A stretch of DNA of 64,000 bases, taken from CAZAMB01 sp964486335 (GTDB taxonomy: Bacteria; Planctomycetota; Phycisphaerae; UBA1845). The stretch is from assembly GCA_964486335.1 (NCBI GenBank), contig CAZAMB010000008.1:158703-222702 (forward strand), read 5' to 3'. Shown here piece by piece: positions 53,090-62,470 of the stretch (positions are counted from its first letter, which is position 1; every line of letters begins with the position of its first letter). A program made the translations under genes and the position numbers. The notes beneath the pieces are model-generated. The model saw nothing but the letters and a program-made list of their open reading frames with translations. It was not told the origin of the DNA and did no database searches.

Positions 53090-54204
53090 CGCGAAACTTG
53101 AAACGCGGAGAGTTCATTGCCTCCGTTTCGCTGCGGTCGCGTCTGCTGCTTTTCGGGTTCATCTTTTTTCTGTTCGCACCGGCGTCGATCCTGTTGATTT
53201 CGCGGTTCGAGGCCAAGCGATCGTTCGCTTGCCTCGCGACGTACGCGGTGTTCGGCGGGCTGACGGCGGCGGGATGGGCCTATGCGTTCCTGCGAAACCG
53301 GCTCATCTTCTACATCCTTATTCCGTCGCAAGTCTTATGGGTGTTTATTCCACAATGGTTCGCCGCGGATTTTCGCACGGGGTTCACGCCAAGTCTGGAG
53401 GGCGCTGCCTGCATTGCGCTGATCGTGACCGGGTACGTCATGTTCGTCGTGTTCTTTCGAACGGAGGGAATGAAGGCGATTCGGATGCAGACGGAACTGG
53501 CCCTGGCGCAGCAGATTCACGCGTCGTTGATTCCGCCGATCGATCGGCGGGTCGGGCATCTGGAATTGTTCGGTCGATCGGAAGCGAGTGCGGAAATGGG
53601 CGGCGATCTGCTGGATGTGATCACCCATGACGGCGGAACGGATGTATTGATCGCGGACGTTTCAGGCCACGGCGTGAAAGCGGGCGTGGTGATGGCGGTG
53701 GTCAAGAGCGCGATCCGGACGCGATTGCGGTCGGGCGTGGAACTCGGCGGCGTGTTTCGCGACGTCAACGACGTGGTTTGCGAACTGGCCGGGCGCGGGA
53801 TGTTTGTGACGGCCGCGTGCCTGCGATTTTCCGCGGATGGAGCCGTTGAGTTCGTCGGCGCCGGTCACGGAGCGGTACTTCACTATCAGGCGAACCACGG
53901 AGAAGTCGCAACCATCGAAAGCGATCATCTGCCGCTTGGCGTGCAGGCGGGAGAGGCGTATCAGCCGGTGAAGGTTTCATGCTTGCCGAGCGACGTGTTA
54001 CTGTTGATGACGGACGGACTGACCGAGGTGTTTAATGCGCGAGGCCTGATGTTTGGACAGGAGGCCATCGGGCGATTGCTCGCGGAAAGGGCGCGGTTGC
54101 CGCTGGCTGAATTGTACGCGGCGGTCATGTCGGCGGTGCGAAACCACGGTCCGCAATCGGACGATCAGACGCTGATGCTGGTTCGCATAAGGGAATCTCG
54201 ATGA
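53086..54204 (+). CDS. SpoIIE/RsbU-type PP2C phosphatase with membrane domain
   Basis: 372 residues. The N-terminal 130 residues have four to five hydrophobic helices (LLLFGFIFFLFAPASILLI, ACLATYAVFGGLTAAGWAYA, AACIALIVTGYVMFVVFF). A short coiled linker (QTELALAQQIHASLIPP) leads to the PP2C/SpoIIE catalytic domain, with metal-binding aspartates in MGGDLLDVITHDGG, VLIADVSGHGVKAG and LLMTDGLTEVFNARG, and DDQTLMLVRI at the end. Such phosphatases act on anti-anti-sigma factors of the RsbV/SpoIIAA type; no such partner is nearby. Start ATG overlaps the sirtuin stop, so they are coupled. Confidence 0.93.
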   Translation: MTRNLKRGEFIASVSLRSRLLLFGFIFFLFAPASILLISRFEAKRSFACLATYAVFGGLTAAGWAYAFLRNRLIFYILIPSQVLWVFIPQWFAADFRTGFTPSLEGAACIALIVTGYVMFVVFFRTEGMKAIRMQTELALAQQIHASLIPPIDRRVGHLELFGRSEASAEMGGDLLDVITHDGGTDVLIADVSGHGVKAGVVMAVVKSAIRTRLRSGVELGGVFRDVNDVVCELAGRGMFVTAACLRFSADGAVEFVGAGHGAVLHYQANHGEVATIESDHLPLGVQAGEAYQPVKVSCLPSDVLLLMTDGLTEVFNARGLMFGQEAIGRLLAERARLPLAELYAAVMSAVRNHGPQSDDQTLMLVRIRESR

Positions 54205-54223
54205 CTTGGGCGACTGATCGCGA

Positions 54224-56029
54224 TTATCGATAGTAGGCCTTCAGGACGTATTCGAGCATCATGCGGTGGGTGTTGAAGTAGGAGCCGTTAATGGCGATGC
54301 AATGGCGCATGACGTCGATGTAGCCGGGGCGATCGTGCTGGAACAGAGGCAGGATGACGTTTTCGAGTTTGTCGTAGAGTAGCGACGCGTCGCGAGCGAG
54401 GTCTGATTCGGGCGGTGTGGCGCCGCCGTCCTCGCCGATGGCCCACCCGGTCACGCCCTCGACGCATCCTTCGACCCACCAGCCGTCGAGAATGCTGAGC
54501 GAAGGGACGCCGTTGAGCGCGGCTTTCATTCCGCTGGTTCCCGACGCCTCCAGGGGGGCCTGCGGGTTGTTGAGCCAGAGGTCGACGCCCGAAGTGATGA
54601 GCTTACCGATTTCCATGTCGTAGTTTTCGACATAGGAGACGCGGACCTGGGGTCGCAAATCGTGGCGCACTCGGAAGACATGCTGGATCAGTTCTTTTCC
54701 CTGTTTGTCGTGAGGGTGGGCCTTTCCGGAAAAGACAATCTGAAGTCCGCCCGCCTCGGCGGCGATCCGTTTGAGCCACTCCGTGTCGTGCAGCAGCAGC
54801 GTGGCGCGCTTGTAGGAGGCCGCGCGGCGGGCAAATCCGATGGTGAATGTCTCGGGATTCATTCCTGCGTTGTCTTCGCGATTCACGAAGTGGATCAAAC
54901 GTTCCTTACAGGACTGATGGGCGGACCAAACCAGGTCGGGCGGCAGCGAATCGGCGGCGCGAAGCGTGCAGGTGTCGTTTCGCCAATAGGGGATGAACCT
55001 GTCAAAAAGATCTTGAAAGGAGGGTGCGGCCCAAGTGGGAGCGTGGACACCGTTGGTGATCGAATCGATGGGCCGCGGCGCCAGCATGATGGACGCGACT
55101 TCGCCGTGGCGTCGCGCCACTCCATTCGTAAAGGTGTTCAGATTCAAGGCCAGGCGGGTCATGTTGAGCATGCCCTCGGATTCAAAGAGGCTTCCATTGG
55201 CGAGAGCGCGTTTGTCACCGAGGACCTGGGCGACCATCGCAAGCGGGAACTTGTCGTGACCGGCCGGGACGGGAGTGTGGGTCGTAAAGACGCATCGCCT
55301 GCGGACAGTTTCGAGGTCGTCCGGTGAGGCCTCTGATCGTCCCTGTTCCTGCAATCGCTCGTCAAGCAGTTCGAGGGCGAGTAACGCGGCGTGCCCTTCG
55401 TTCATGTGGTAGCGTGTGAGATTGAGGTAGCCGAGTTCTCGCAACATGCGCAGACCGCCGATTCCGAGGACCACTTCCTGACAGAGTCGATAGTGGTCGT
55501 CTCCCCCGTAGAGGTAATGGGTCAATGTGCGATCGAATTCGGAGTTTTCGGGCAGATCGGCGTCGAGCAACACGACGGGGACGGCGAAACGACCGTCTTG
55601 CGCGATGACGTTTCGGGTCCATGCACGCAGGTGAACGATGCGGCCTTCGATCTTGATCGACGTTCGCTCCTTGAGTTCGTCGAGCGCATCCTCGATCACC
55701 CAAAGGGCTGGTTCCTCGCGCTGCCATCCGGAGTGGTCAAGTCGCTGATAGAAGTAACCCTTGCGGTGCAGGAGCGTGACCGCCACCATCGGAACGTGAA
55801 GATCGGCTGCGGATCGAATGGTATCTCCGGCCAGGACGCCCAGACCGCCGCTGTACGTGGGGATGGCGGGATCGATGCCGATCTCCATGGAGAAATAGGC
55901 CACGCGCCGCGTGTCGGGCGGCGCGAGAAAATCGGTTTCCTGATCGGCTCCGGAAGACGCGGCAGGCGAAGCAGCTCGCCGCTCGCTGCCCTTGGACTGT
56001 TCAGAAAGACTAATCGTGTGTACACCCAT
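54224..56029 (-). CDS. glgP: Alpha-glucan (glycogen) phosphorylase, short form
   Basis: 601 residues from ATG 56029, which has AGGGGTGA seven bases upstream. GT35 family; it releases glucose-1-phosphate from alpha-1,4 glucans. Segments YFSMEIGIDPAIPTYSGGLG, RYHMNEGHAALLALEL, TTHTPVPAGHDKFP, SITNGVHAPTW, FARRAASYKRATLLL and EASGTSGMKAALNGVPSLSI (PLP lysine) define the short TIGR02094-type phosphorylase. The stop is 20 bases from the convergent SpoIIE gene. It lies 223 bases downstream of malQ. Confidence 0.95.
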   Translation of the reverse strand: MGVHTISLSEQSKGSERRAASPAASSGADQETDFLAPPDTRRVAYFSMEIGIDPAIPTYSGGLGVLAGDTIRSAADLHVPMVAVTLLHRKGYFYQRLDHSGWQREEPALWVIEDALDELKERTSIKIEGRIVHLRAWTRNVIAQDGRFAVPVVLLDADLPENSEFDRTLTHYLYGGDDHYRLCQEVVLGIGGLRMLRELGYLNLTRYHMNEGHAALLALELLDERLQEQGRSEASPDDLETVRRRCVFTTHTPVPAGHDKFPLAMVAQVLGDKRALANGSLFESEGMLNMTRLALNLNTFTNGVARRHGEVASIMLAPRPIDSITNGVHAPTWAAPSFQDLFDRFIPYWRNDTCTLRAADSLPPDLVWSAHQSCKERLIHFVNREDNAGMNPETFTIGFARRAASYKRATLLLHDTEWLKRIAAEAGGLQIVFSGKAHPHDKQGKELIQHVFRVRHDLRPQVRVSYVENYDMEIGKLITSGVDLWLNNPQAPLEASGTSGMKAALNGVPSLSILDGWWVEGCVEGVTGWAIGEDGGATPPESDLARDASLLYDKLENVILPLFQHDRPGYIDVMRHCIAINGSYFNTHRMMLEYVLKAYYR

Positions 56030-56252
56030 AGCAATCACCCCTGCCGCAACTGGAAGGAGCACGCCGACGATATCCGCCCGTTCCCGGATATATCGAACCG
56101 ATCCGGGCACCTACCTTACGTCGGGCGTCCGAAAGCACTCCTTGCGTTTCCGATTTCCGCGGTGAAGCGACGTAGGTCCGAGAATCCGCCGAGTCCGCGG
56201 CTGGACTGCTGAGGAACAAGATCCGACCCAGCCGCATTCTCTTCAAAACCGG

Positions 56253-58157
56253 CTAGGCATCAAGCTGTTCGATCGAACGGCGAATCTGTGCGCAGGACAT
56301 CAAGTCCTCCAGGGAGCGCGTCATTCGTCGTGACCAATTGGGATACCGCTCCTGCCCAAGTCCGGGGAGGTTCACCGGCCACGTCTCGCCCGCCAGATCG
56401 TCAAGCGAGAGTCCGATCATTCGCGCCGGCGAGCGACAAAGATAACGATGAACGGCGGCGCACAATGGAAGCGGATCGGCGATGTTCGCGTCGGCATCGG
56501 TCCACAAGTTTTCGCGACGAAGCGCCCGGATCAGCGCTTCATGAGTGCGGCGGCGCTGGGCCAGCGCCTGATGGAGCGCGGCGTCGGATTCGATGGCTCC
56601 GGCTTCCTTTCGCAATTGGAGGTCTCGCCCCTGCGCGAAACCGGCCAGCGGAACCATGTCGTGGGTGCCGACGACGAGATAGGCTCGATTGAGGATTCGG
56701 TCGGGCGGCAGGTATTCACCCTGATGGTCGAGTTCAAAGTGCAGGACCCGCGTGGAGAACACGCCCCACCGTTCGAGCAACTCTGAGAAACCCGGCGGAA
56801 CGGTTCCAAGGTCCTCACCAATCACGATCGCGTTCTGCCTGCGGCTTTCATCGGCCAGCGAAGCAAACAAATCGTCGACGGGAAACCGAACGTAGGCGCC
56901 GGCGGTGGCGTCCATGCCTTGCGGTATCCAAAACTGGCGCAGCAATCCCATGACATGGTCGATGCGTAGCGCGCCCGCATGTGCAAAGGCCGCAATGACG
57001 AGGCGACTCCAATAGTCAAAGCCGGTCTCGACGAGCCGGTGGGGAATGATCGGCGGCAAGGCCCAGTCCTGGCCGGCAGGTCCAAGGTCGTCGGGCGGCG
57101 CGCCGATTCCGGCGGCAAGGGCGAACAAACCTGGAAACGCCCACGGGTCGCAGCCATCCGGAGAGGTGCCGATCGCCAAATCCTGAAACAACCCGACGGC
57201 CAGACCGTTCTTGCGGCCCGCCTCCGAAATCCCAGCGAGTTGCCGATCAAGTTCGAACTGAACGAAAGCATGAAAGCCGACGTCGTCTTGAAGCTCGTGG
57301 CGTTGCTGCTCTGTTTCGGGCGATCGAGGGTCGCGAAGTGGCGCCGGCCAGAGATTCCAATGATCCAGTACCGGAGATTGCGATCGAAAGGACTCGTCGA
57401 TCGCGACGAACGTGGTGAAGTTTCTCAATGTCTCGCCGCCGTCGGCCACGAACTTGCGAAAGGCGCGGCCGCGATCGGTGTCGGCGGCGGCATGACATCG
57501 GAGGAACTCGGCATGAAGCAGCCGGAGCAGGGACCGCTTCAGCATGAAGACGGCATCGTAGTCGATCCAGTCCGCCGCGATGGCTTTTTCACGTTGGGCT
57601 CGAAAGGCTTCGGACGCCGCCAGTGTTCGAGCCTGGGGACACTGTGCCCATTCCGGAACGGCCTCGATCTCCAGGTAGATTTCGTTGCGGAACAGGCGAC
57701 TGACGGGGCGGTAGGGGCTGATATCTTTTTTTCGGTTGCGAAGGGCGTGCAGCGGATTGAGGCCGACGAAATCGAGACCGACGCCGGCGGCCCAGGCCAT
57801 CAGATTCTTCAGATCGCCGAAGTCGCCGACTCCCCAGTTTCGGCAACTTCGCAGGCTGTAGAGATTCGCCCAAAGACCACGGAGCTGTCGGGCCGGCGTT
57901 TGAGGGCATCGCGCGTCACCGCGACCGGCGGTTCGGCTTGGCAGCGGATCCAGCCCTGACGCCGATTGTCGATGGGAAAGTTTTTTCAATGCACGTTCAG
58001 CGGATTGTTCATCGCCCGCATCCACGCCCATGGCACGGAGTAGTGCGATTCTCGTGTTGTCGGTGGCGACGATCGATTTTGTGGCGTTGAAATTCGTGTA
58101 TTCGGGCAGGATACCCAGCTTATCGGCGAGGGCGCGGAGATGAGGACGATCGCTCAT
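56253..58157 (-). CDS. malQ: 4-alpha-glucanotransferase
   Basis: 634 residues, GH77 family, amylomaltase. It transfers 1,4-glucan segments and recycles maltodextrins. Motifs: GVGDFGDLKNLMAWAAGVGL, LRIDHVMGLLRQFWIPQGM (nucleophile Asp), VIGEDLGTVPPGFSELLERW (acid/base Glu) and VVGTHDMVPLAGFAQG (third Asp). The N-terminal extension (LADKLGILPEYTNFN) is that of the E. coli type. It lies 138 bases downstream of glgX and shares the cluster with it. Confidence 0.95.
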   Translation of the reverse strand: MSDRPHLRALADKLGILPEYTNFNATKSIVATDNTRIALLRAMGVDAGDEQSAERALKKLSHRQSASGLDPLPSRTAGRGDARCPQTPARQLRGLWANLYSLRSCRNWGVGDFGDLKNLMAWAAGVGLDFVGLNPLHALRNRKKDISPYRPVSRLFRNEIYLEIEAVPEWAQCPQARTLAASEAFRAQREKAIAADWIDYDAVFMLKRSLLRLLHAEFLRCHAAADTDRGRAFRKFVADGGETLRNFTTFVAIDESFRSQSPVLDHWNLWPAPLRDPRSPETEQQRHELQDDVGFHAFVQFELDRQLAGISEAGRKNGLAVGLFQDLAIGTSPDGCDPWAFPGLFALAAGIGAPPDDLGPAGQDWALPPIIPHRLVETGFDYWSRLVIAAFAHAGALRIDHVMGLLRQFWIPQGMDATAGAYVRFPVDDLFASLADESRRQNAIVIGEDLGTVPPGFSELLERWGVFSTRVLHFELDHQGEYLPPDRILNRAYLVVGTHDMVPLAGFAQGRDLQLRKEAGAIESDAALHQALAQRRRTHEALIRALRRENLWTDADANIADPLPLCAAVHRYLCRSPARMIGLSLDDLAGETWPVNLPGLGQERYPNWSRRMTRSLEDLMSCAQIRRSIEQLDA

Positions 58158-58295
58158 GCGTGATTGGTCAGACTGTCGGGCGCTGATCGAAAGTCAAGTT
58201 TCCCCGGCGACTCCGCGACCGAACTTGAGCACCGTTTGGCGTCGTTTCGATTCATTGTTCACTCGCGCTCGCGCCGATTGGAAACCGCGCCTCGT

Positions 58296-60452
58296 CTATT
58301 TCTGGAACCGTTCGCATTCAATGGCCTCCCGCGAGGCGAGCAACACTACCGAATACGCGGGAACGGTCAAACCGTCGAGGGGATCGGGTGCGGGTGAATC
58401 GCAAGCCGTGTTGAGAAGTTGCGACCAATTCCCGCCATTCGCCGCTCGTGGTAGTTGAAACCAACAGGGATCCGCCCGGCCGTTGATCAGCAGCGCAAGG
58501 GATATTGGAATCGAATGAGCCGAAGCGTCGGTCGAGCCGTCGCGCGAGAGCGCTGAACTTCGCTGGGCCGGCTGGTGGAGGAGCAGGGTCAACGTGCGAC
58601 GAGCGGCGTCGTTCCAGTCGCCTTCGGTCATTTCATGGCCGCCTTCCGTTCGCCAATGGACATCGTGTTCGCCATTAACGCCGACCCGTTGACCGGTGAA
58701 GAATCGATCGGCGCGGAAGAGCGGGAGATCACGCCGCAGTCGCAACGCGTGTTGAACAAAGGTCAATCGTCGCTGTTGCACGTCGTCGAGACGCCAGTCG
58801 AGCCAGGAAATGTCATTGTCCTGACAATAGGCATTGTTGTTTCCGTGCTGCGTTCGGCCGAACTCGTCGCCGGCGCAGATCATCGGAACGCCCCGGGAAA
58901 AGGCGAGGGTCGCCCACAGATTCCGCGTGACGCGCTCGCGCAGGTCTCGAATGCTCGGGTCGTCGGTCGAACCTTCTACTCCCCAGTTCTTGGAAAAACT
59001 CTCCGAGGGTCCGTCGCGGTTATCCTCGCCGTTGGCGTCATTGTGCTTCTGCTCGAAACTCACAAGATCATCGAGGGTAAATCCATCGTGGCAGGCAAAA
59101 TAGTTGATTCCGTCGAGAGGGGTACGCGACCGCGCATCGAAAATGTCACTGCTGCCGGCCAGTCGCGTCGCAAGGCGGGATGCACAACCCTCGTCGCCGC
59201 GCCAGAATCGGCGCACGTCATCGCGATACCGGCAGTTCCACTCGGCGATGCCTTTCGGAAACCGGCCCAACAGAAAGCCGTCCTCGGCGGCGTCCCATCC
59301 CTCGACAATCAGCTTCGTCGCGGCAAGCACCGGATCGTTCTGGATCGCGGAGAATAACTCGAATCCCGGGTCGATTCCCTCGGCTTCCCGACAGAGCACG
59401 GGCGCGAGGTCGAATCGGAAACCGTCGACGTGCATTTCGCAGGCCCAATAGCGCAGGCTGTCGAGAATGAGTTTTCGGGTCGCCGGGTGGCTTGCGTTCA
59501 GCGAGTTTCCGCAGCCGGAAAAATCGCGATAGCGCGCACGATCGGCGGGATCAAGGTGATAGTAGGCGGCATTGTCGATGCCGCGGAAACTGAGCGTCGG
59601 CCCGGCGTGGTCGCCTTCGGCGGTGTGGTTGTAAACCACATCGAGAATAACCTCGATTCCCGCGGCGTGCAGCAAGCGGACCATTTCCTTGAATTCCTCG
59701 ATTTCACGACCGGGTCGAGCGGCGTAGCGCGGATCGGGGGCGAAAAACCCAATGGAGTTGTAGCCCCAATAATTGGTCAGGTTCATCGCGGCGAGGCGAC
59801 GTTCCGTCACGAAATAGTGGATCGGAAGCAGTTCGACGGCCGTGACGCCGAGGGAATGCAGATGTTCCACGACGGGAGCGGATGCCAGACCCAGATAGGT
59901 GCCGCGAAGTTCGCGATCGACTTGAGGATGTCGAACGGTCATGCCCTTAACGTGGCATTCATAAATGACCGTCCGATCCCACGGCGTTCGCGGCGGTGCG
60001 TCGCCGCGCCAGTCGAATCGGGAATCGGTCACAACACACTTGGGCATCGCGGCGGCCGAGTCCCGGTCGTCGGGGCGCTCCGAATTCAATGATGAACCCA
60101 CAACCGAACCAAGCAGGCAATCGTCGGGAGGCGTCGGACCGCTGACCGCGCGAGCGTAGGGGTCGAGAAGCAGCTTGGCCGGATTGAAACGATGACCGTC
60201 CCTCGGCGCAAAGGGTCCATGAACGCGATAGCCGTAGTGCTGCCCCGCGCGGACTCCGTTGACGTGCCCATGCCAGAGGCCGTCCGCGCGGCGCGCGAGG
60301 GAGACTCTCCGCGATTCTCTCGCGTCGCCGGCGCGATCGAACAGACAAAGATCAACGGCGTCGGCGTGACCGGAGTACAAGGCGAATTCGGCGCCGAGGT
60401 CGCCAACCGTCGCGCCGAGGGAAGGGACCGAATAGGCGTCATTGGGATTCAT
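58296..60452 (-). CDS. glgX: Glycogen debranching enzyme GlgX
   Basis: 718 residues, GH13 with N-terminal CBM48-like domain (AEFALYSGHADAVDLCLFD). It hydrolyses alpha-1,6 branches of phosphorylase-limit glycogen. Motifs are VILDVVYNHTAEGDHAGPTL, HVDGFRFDLAPVLCREA (nucleophile), LIVEGWDAAEDGFLLG (catalytic Glu; usually AEPWD), CHDGFTLDDLVSFEQKHND, and CAGDEFGRTQHGNNNAYCQD. The start at 60452 overlaps the rsmG stop by four bases, so translation is coupled. Confidence 0.96.
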   Translation of the reverse strand: MNPNDAYSVPSLGATVGDLGAEFALYSGHADAVDLCLFDRAGDARESRRVSLARRADGLWHGHVNGVRAGQHYGYRVHGPFAPRDGHRFNPAKLLLDPYARAVSGPTPPDDCLLGSVVGSSLNSERPDDRDSAAAMPKCVVTDSRFDWRGDAPPRTPWDRTVIYECHVKGMTVRHPQVDRELRGTYLGLASAPVVEHLHSLGVTAVELLPIHYFVTERRLAAMNLTNYWGYNSIGFFAPDPRYAARPGREIEEFKEMVRLLHAAGIEVILDVVYNHTAEGDHAGPTLSFRGIDNAAYYHLDPADRARYRDFSGCGNSLNASHPATRKLILDSLRYWACEMHVDGFRFDLAPVLCREAEGIDPGFELFSAIQNDPVLAATKLIVEGWDAAEDGFLLGRFPKGIAEWNCRYRDDVRRFWRGDEGCASRLATRLAGSSDIFDARSRTPLDGINYFACHDGFTLDDLVSFEQKHNDANGEDNRDGPSESFSKNWGVEGSTDDPSIRDLRERVTRNLWATLAFSRGVPMICAGDEFGRTQHGNNNAYCQDNDISWLDWRLDDVQQRRLTFVQHALRLRRDLPLFRADRFFTGQRVGVNGEHDVHWRTEGGHEMTEGDWNDAARRTLTLLLHQPAQRSSALSRDGSTDASAHSIPISLALLINGRADPCWFQLPRAANGGNWSQLLNTACDSPAPDPLDGLTVPAYSVVLLASREAIECERFQK

Positions 60453-61189
60453 GAGGATCGCCGCCGATGATGCCGTTTGAACGAAGAAGTTTTTTCGATG
60501 ACGCGAGCGATGCGAAGCGATCGTCGAATGGTCTCTCCCGACAGCGCAAGTTCGTAGTCCATGGATGGCTCAAACGTCATGCTCAATTCGTCGGCGCATC
60601 GTCGAGCCTGGACGATTTCGTCCTCCTCGAGGTCAGCAGTCTTGTAGGCGACGACTCGACCGCCAATGGCGAGGAAGGACCTGGCCGAACGCAAGGATTG
60701 GTTCAGCGATCCGACGGCCCGAGTCGCGACCATGTCAAACCGCCGCGGCGCTTCCCAATGGTCGGAGTGGCCGTGTTCGACTACCAGGTTATCCAAACCA
60801 ATTTGGCGAGCGAGCTGCGCAAGGAAGTCGGTTTTCTTCCGCGTGCCGTCGAGGGCGGTGACGGACCAATCGGGACACATGACCGCGAGGGGCAGGGCAG
60901 GAAAGCCCGCGCCGGTCCCGATATCGAGCAGCGAGACAGCGTTCATGGATCGCAGACCCGGCCACTTCAGAAGCGCCAGGGAGTCGGCGTAGTGCTTCAC
61001 CGCGGCGGCGATGGGATCGGTGATTCGCGTCAGGTTTATCGACTGATTGGCGGCGATCATGGCGGCGTAATGGGCTTGCAACTTCTCCATTTGCTCCGGC
61101 GCGACGGAAATCGCAAGTCCCCTCAACGCATCCGCAAGCGCAGTCCGAAATGCGGGTAACTCCGCTTGTACGGGTCCATCAGGTGTCAT
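60449..61189 (-). CDS. rsmG: 16S rRNA (guanine(527)-N7)-methyltransferase RsmG
   Basis: 246 residues from ATG 61189 (MTPDGPVQAEL), chosen because longer starts would run into the upstream methyltransferase gene. It methylates G527 of 16S rRNA with SAM. Motifs are INLTRITDPIAAAVKHYADS, SLLDIGTGAGFPALPLAVM (SAM binding), LDGTRKKTDFLAQLA and VATRAVGSLNQSLRSARSFL. RsmG is usually next to mnmG or parA/parB; here it sits between a methyltransferase (10-base gap) and glgX (four-base overlap). Confidence 0.95.
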   Translation of the reverse strand: MTPDGPVQAELPAFRTALADALRGLAISVAPEQMEKLQAHYAAMIAANQSINLTRITDPIAAAVKHYADSLALLKWPGLRSMNAVSLLDIGTGAGFPALPLAVMCPDWSVTALDGTRKKTDFLAQLARQIGLDNLVVEHGHSDHWEAPRRFDMVATRAVGSLNQSLRSARSFLAIGGRVVAYKTADLEEDEIVQARRCADELSMTFEPSMDYELALSGETIRRSLRIARVIEKTSSFKRHHRRRSS

Positions 61190-61199
61190 GGTCGGGCGA

Positions 61200-62045
61200 T
61201 CAAACGGCCGCGGCGGCCACGAATACGTTCCACGTGGTCTCGTCGGCACCCTTCTCGAAGTCGGGCATGGCTCCGATGCGGATGAGGCGAAAGCCCGAGT
61301 CGCTGAGAAACCTCTCCAGTTCGTCCGCAAAAAAATAACGCATCACGTGAACTTCATCGACGTCGTTTTCGCCTGAGGAGTCGGCGCGACGCAAATGAAA
61401 GCTCACGGAAATGCATCGGCGATCCTCATTCAGCTCAGACCGAGAGGTTCTCACGATCGGACCTTCGAGCGTATTGAACTTCTTGGCGCGAGTGGACGGT
61501 TGTTGACGAAGCACAGCCGGACCGTACCAGCAGTCGAAAAGCAACACTCCGCCTTCGCGAAGATGGCGGCGAGCTGTCCGCAGTGCCGCGAGTACGTCGT
61601 CGTCCTCAATCTGGTAACCGAGCACGGCGAACATCATCGTCGCGGCGTCGAAACGGCGGTCGATTCTGAACGCGCGAAGGTCGGCGACGTGGTATTCGGG
61701 CGCGGAAGAACCGCAGATGGCGACAGACCGAGCCAAGGCCAGGTCGATCATGGGCTTGGACCGGTCCACGCCGACGACGAAATAGCCGCGGTTCGCGAGC
61801 AACTCGGCGTGTCGCCCGGTTCCGCAGCCGAGGTCGAGAATCGACCGGACGGGAGGCGTCGCGCATTCCGCCAGCGCGCGCTGGATCAAGTCGCATTCGG
61901 CTGCGTAGTCTTTGTCGTGGTAGATGGCGTCGTAGTGATCGGCGTAAGCCGCGCCGAACGGCTGGAGATTCGGCGCGGATCGCGCAGAAGGCACATCGCT
62001 GCATTCAATGGTCGTCGATTGCGAGAAAGTTCGCGGCGTCGGCAT
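61200..62045 (-). CDS. Class I SAM-dependent methyltransferase, substrate unknown
   Basis: 281 residues. The SAM-binding motif is ILDLGCGTGRHAELLANRGY, with motif II VGVDRSKPMIDLAL and FDAATMMFAVLGYQ following. It resembles methyltransferases found in polysaccharide clusters (GPYAxH not seen; substrate cannot be told). The stop lies 10 bases before rsmG; the start lies 2 bases after the cupin stop. The order glycosyltransferase, cupin, methyltransferase suggests surface sugar modification. Confidence 0.87.
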   Translation of the reverse strand: MPTPRTFSQSTTIECSDVPSARSAPNLQPFGAAYADHYDAIYHDKDYAAECDLIQRALAECATPPVRSILDLGCGTGRHAELLANRGYFVVGVDRSKPMIDLALARSVAICGSSAPEYHVADLRAFRIDRRFDAATMMFAVLGYQIEDDDVLAALRTARRHLREGGVLLFDCWYGPAVLRQQPSTRAKKFNTLEGPIVRTSRSELNEDRRCISVSFHLRRADSSGENDVDEVHVMRYFFADELERFLSDSGFRLIRIGAMPDFEKGADETTWNVFVAAAAV

Positions 62046-62047
62046 GG

Positions 62048-62470
62048 TCAGAACCGATCCTTTTCCGCAAGACCGGTGTACGGCCCCTGCTTGACCTCAA
62101 GCAATACCGTGTCGTCGAGCATTCGAAAACCGTGCCCCCCCGAGACAATGATCAAGATGTCGCCGACGTTGAGCTCCCGCGTTGCGACGAGCTTCGCGGC
62201 GTCGTTGTAGAGGTCCACTTCGCAACGACCCTCGCGCACGACCAGGACCTCACCCGTCCCGACGATCCGTCGCTCGATGGGGCGATGGGTATGGCGCGGG
62301 ATGGATTCGCCGGCGGCATACACGATGAATCCAACCTGCTGGTTGCGATCGTCGGGCGTGACGAACGACGTGGCGGCGGGCCGGAGTGTCGCGCGGACGA
62401 TGGTGGCCAGAATCCGATCCCCGTCCACGACATGTTCGACAGCTGCTGAACCTGTTTGTGTTTCAATCAT
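62048..62470 (-). CDS. Small cupin-fold protein (sugar-cluster type)
   Basis: 140 residues. A cupin beta-barrel is visible: GFIVYAAGESIPRHTHRPIE contains the HxH metal-binding pattern, then IVGTGEVLVVREGRCEVDLY, then GDILIIVSGGHGFRMLD. The end VLLEVKQGPYTGLAEKDRF is typical of small cupins in polysaccharide or LPS gene clusters. Its start overlaps the glycosyltransferase stop by four bases. Enzymatic role unknown, possibly sugar isomerisation or binding. Confidence 0.82.
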   Translation of the reverse strand: MIETQTGSAAVEHVVDGDRILATIVRATLRPAATSFVTPDDRNQQVGFIVYAAGESIPRHTHRPIERRIVGTGEVLVVREGRCEVDLYNDAAKLVATRELNVGDILIIVSGGHGFRMLDDTVLLEVKQGPYTGLAEKDRF

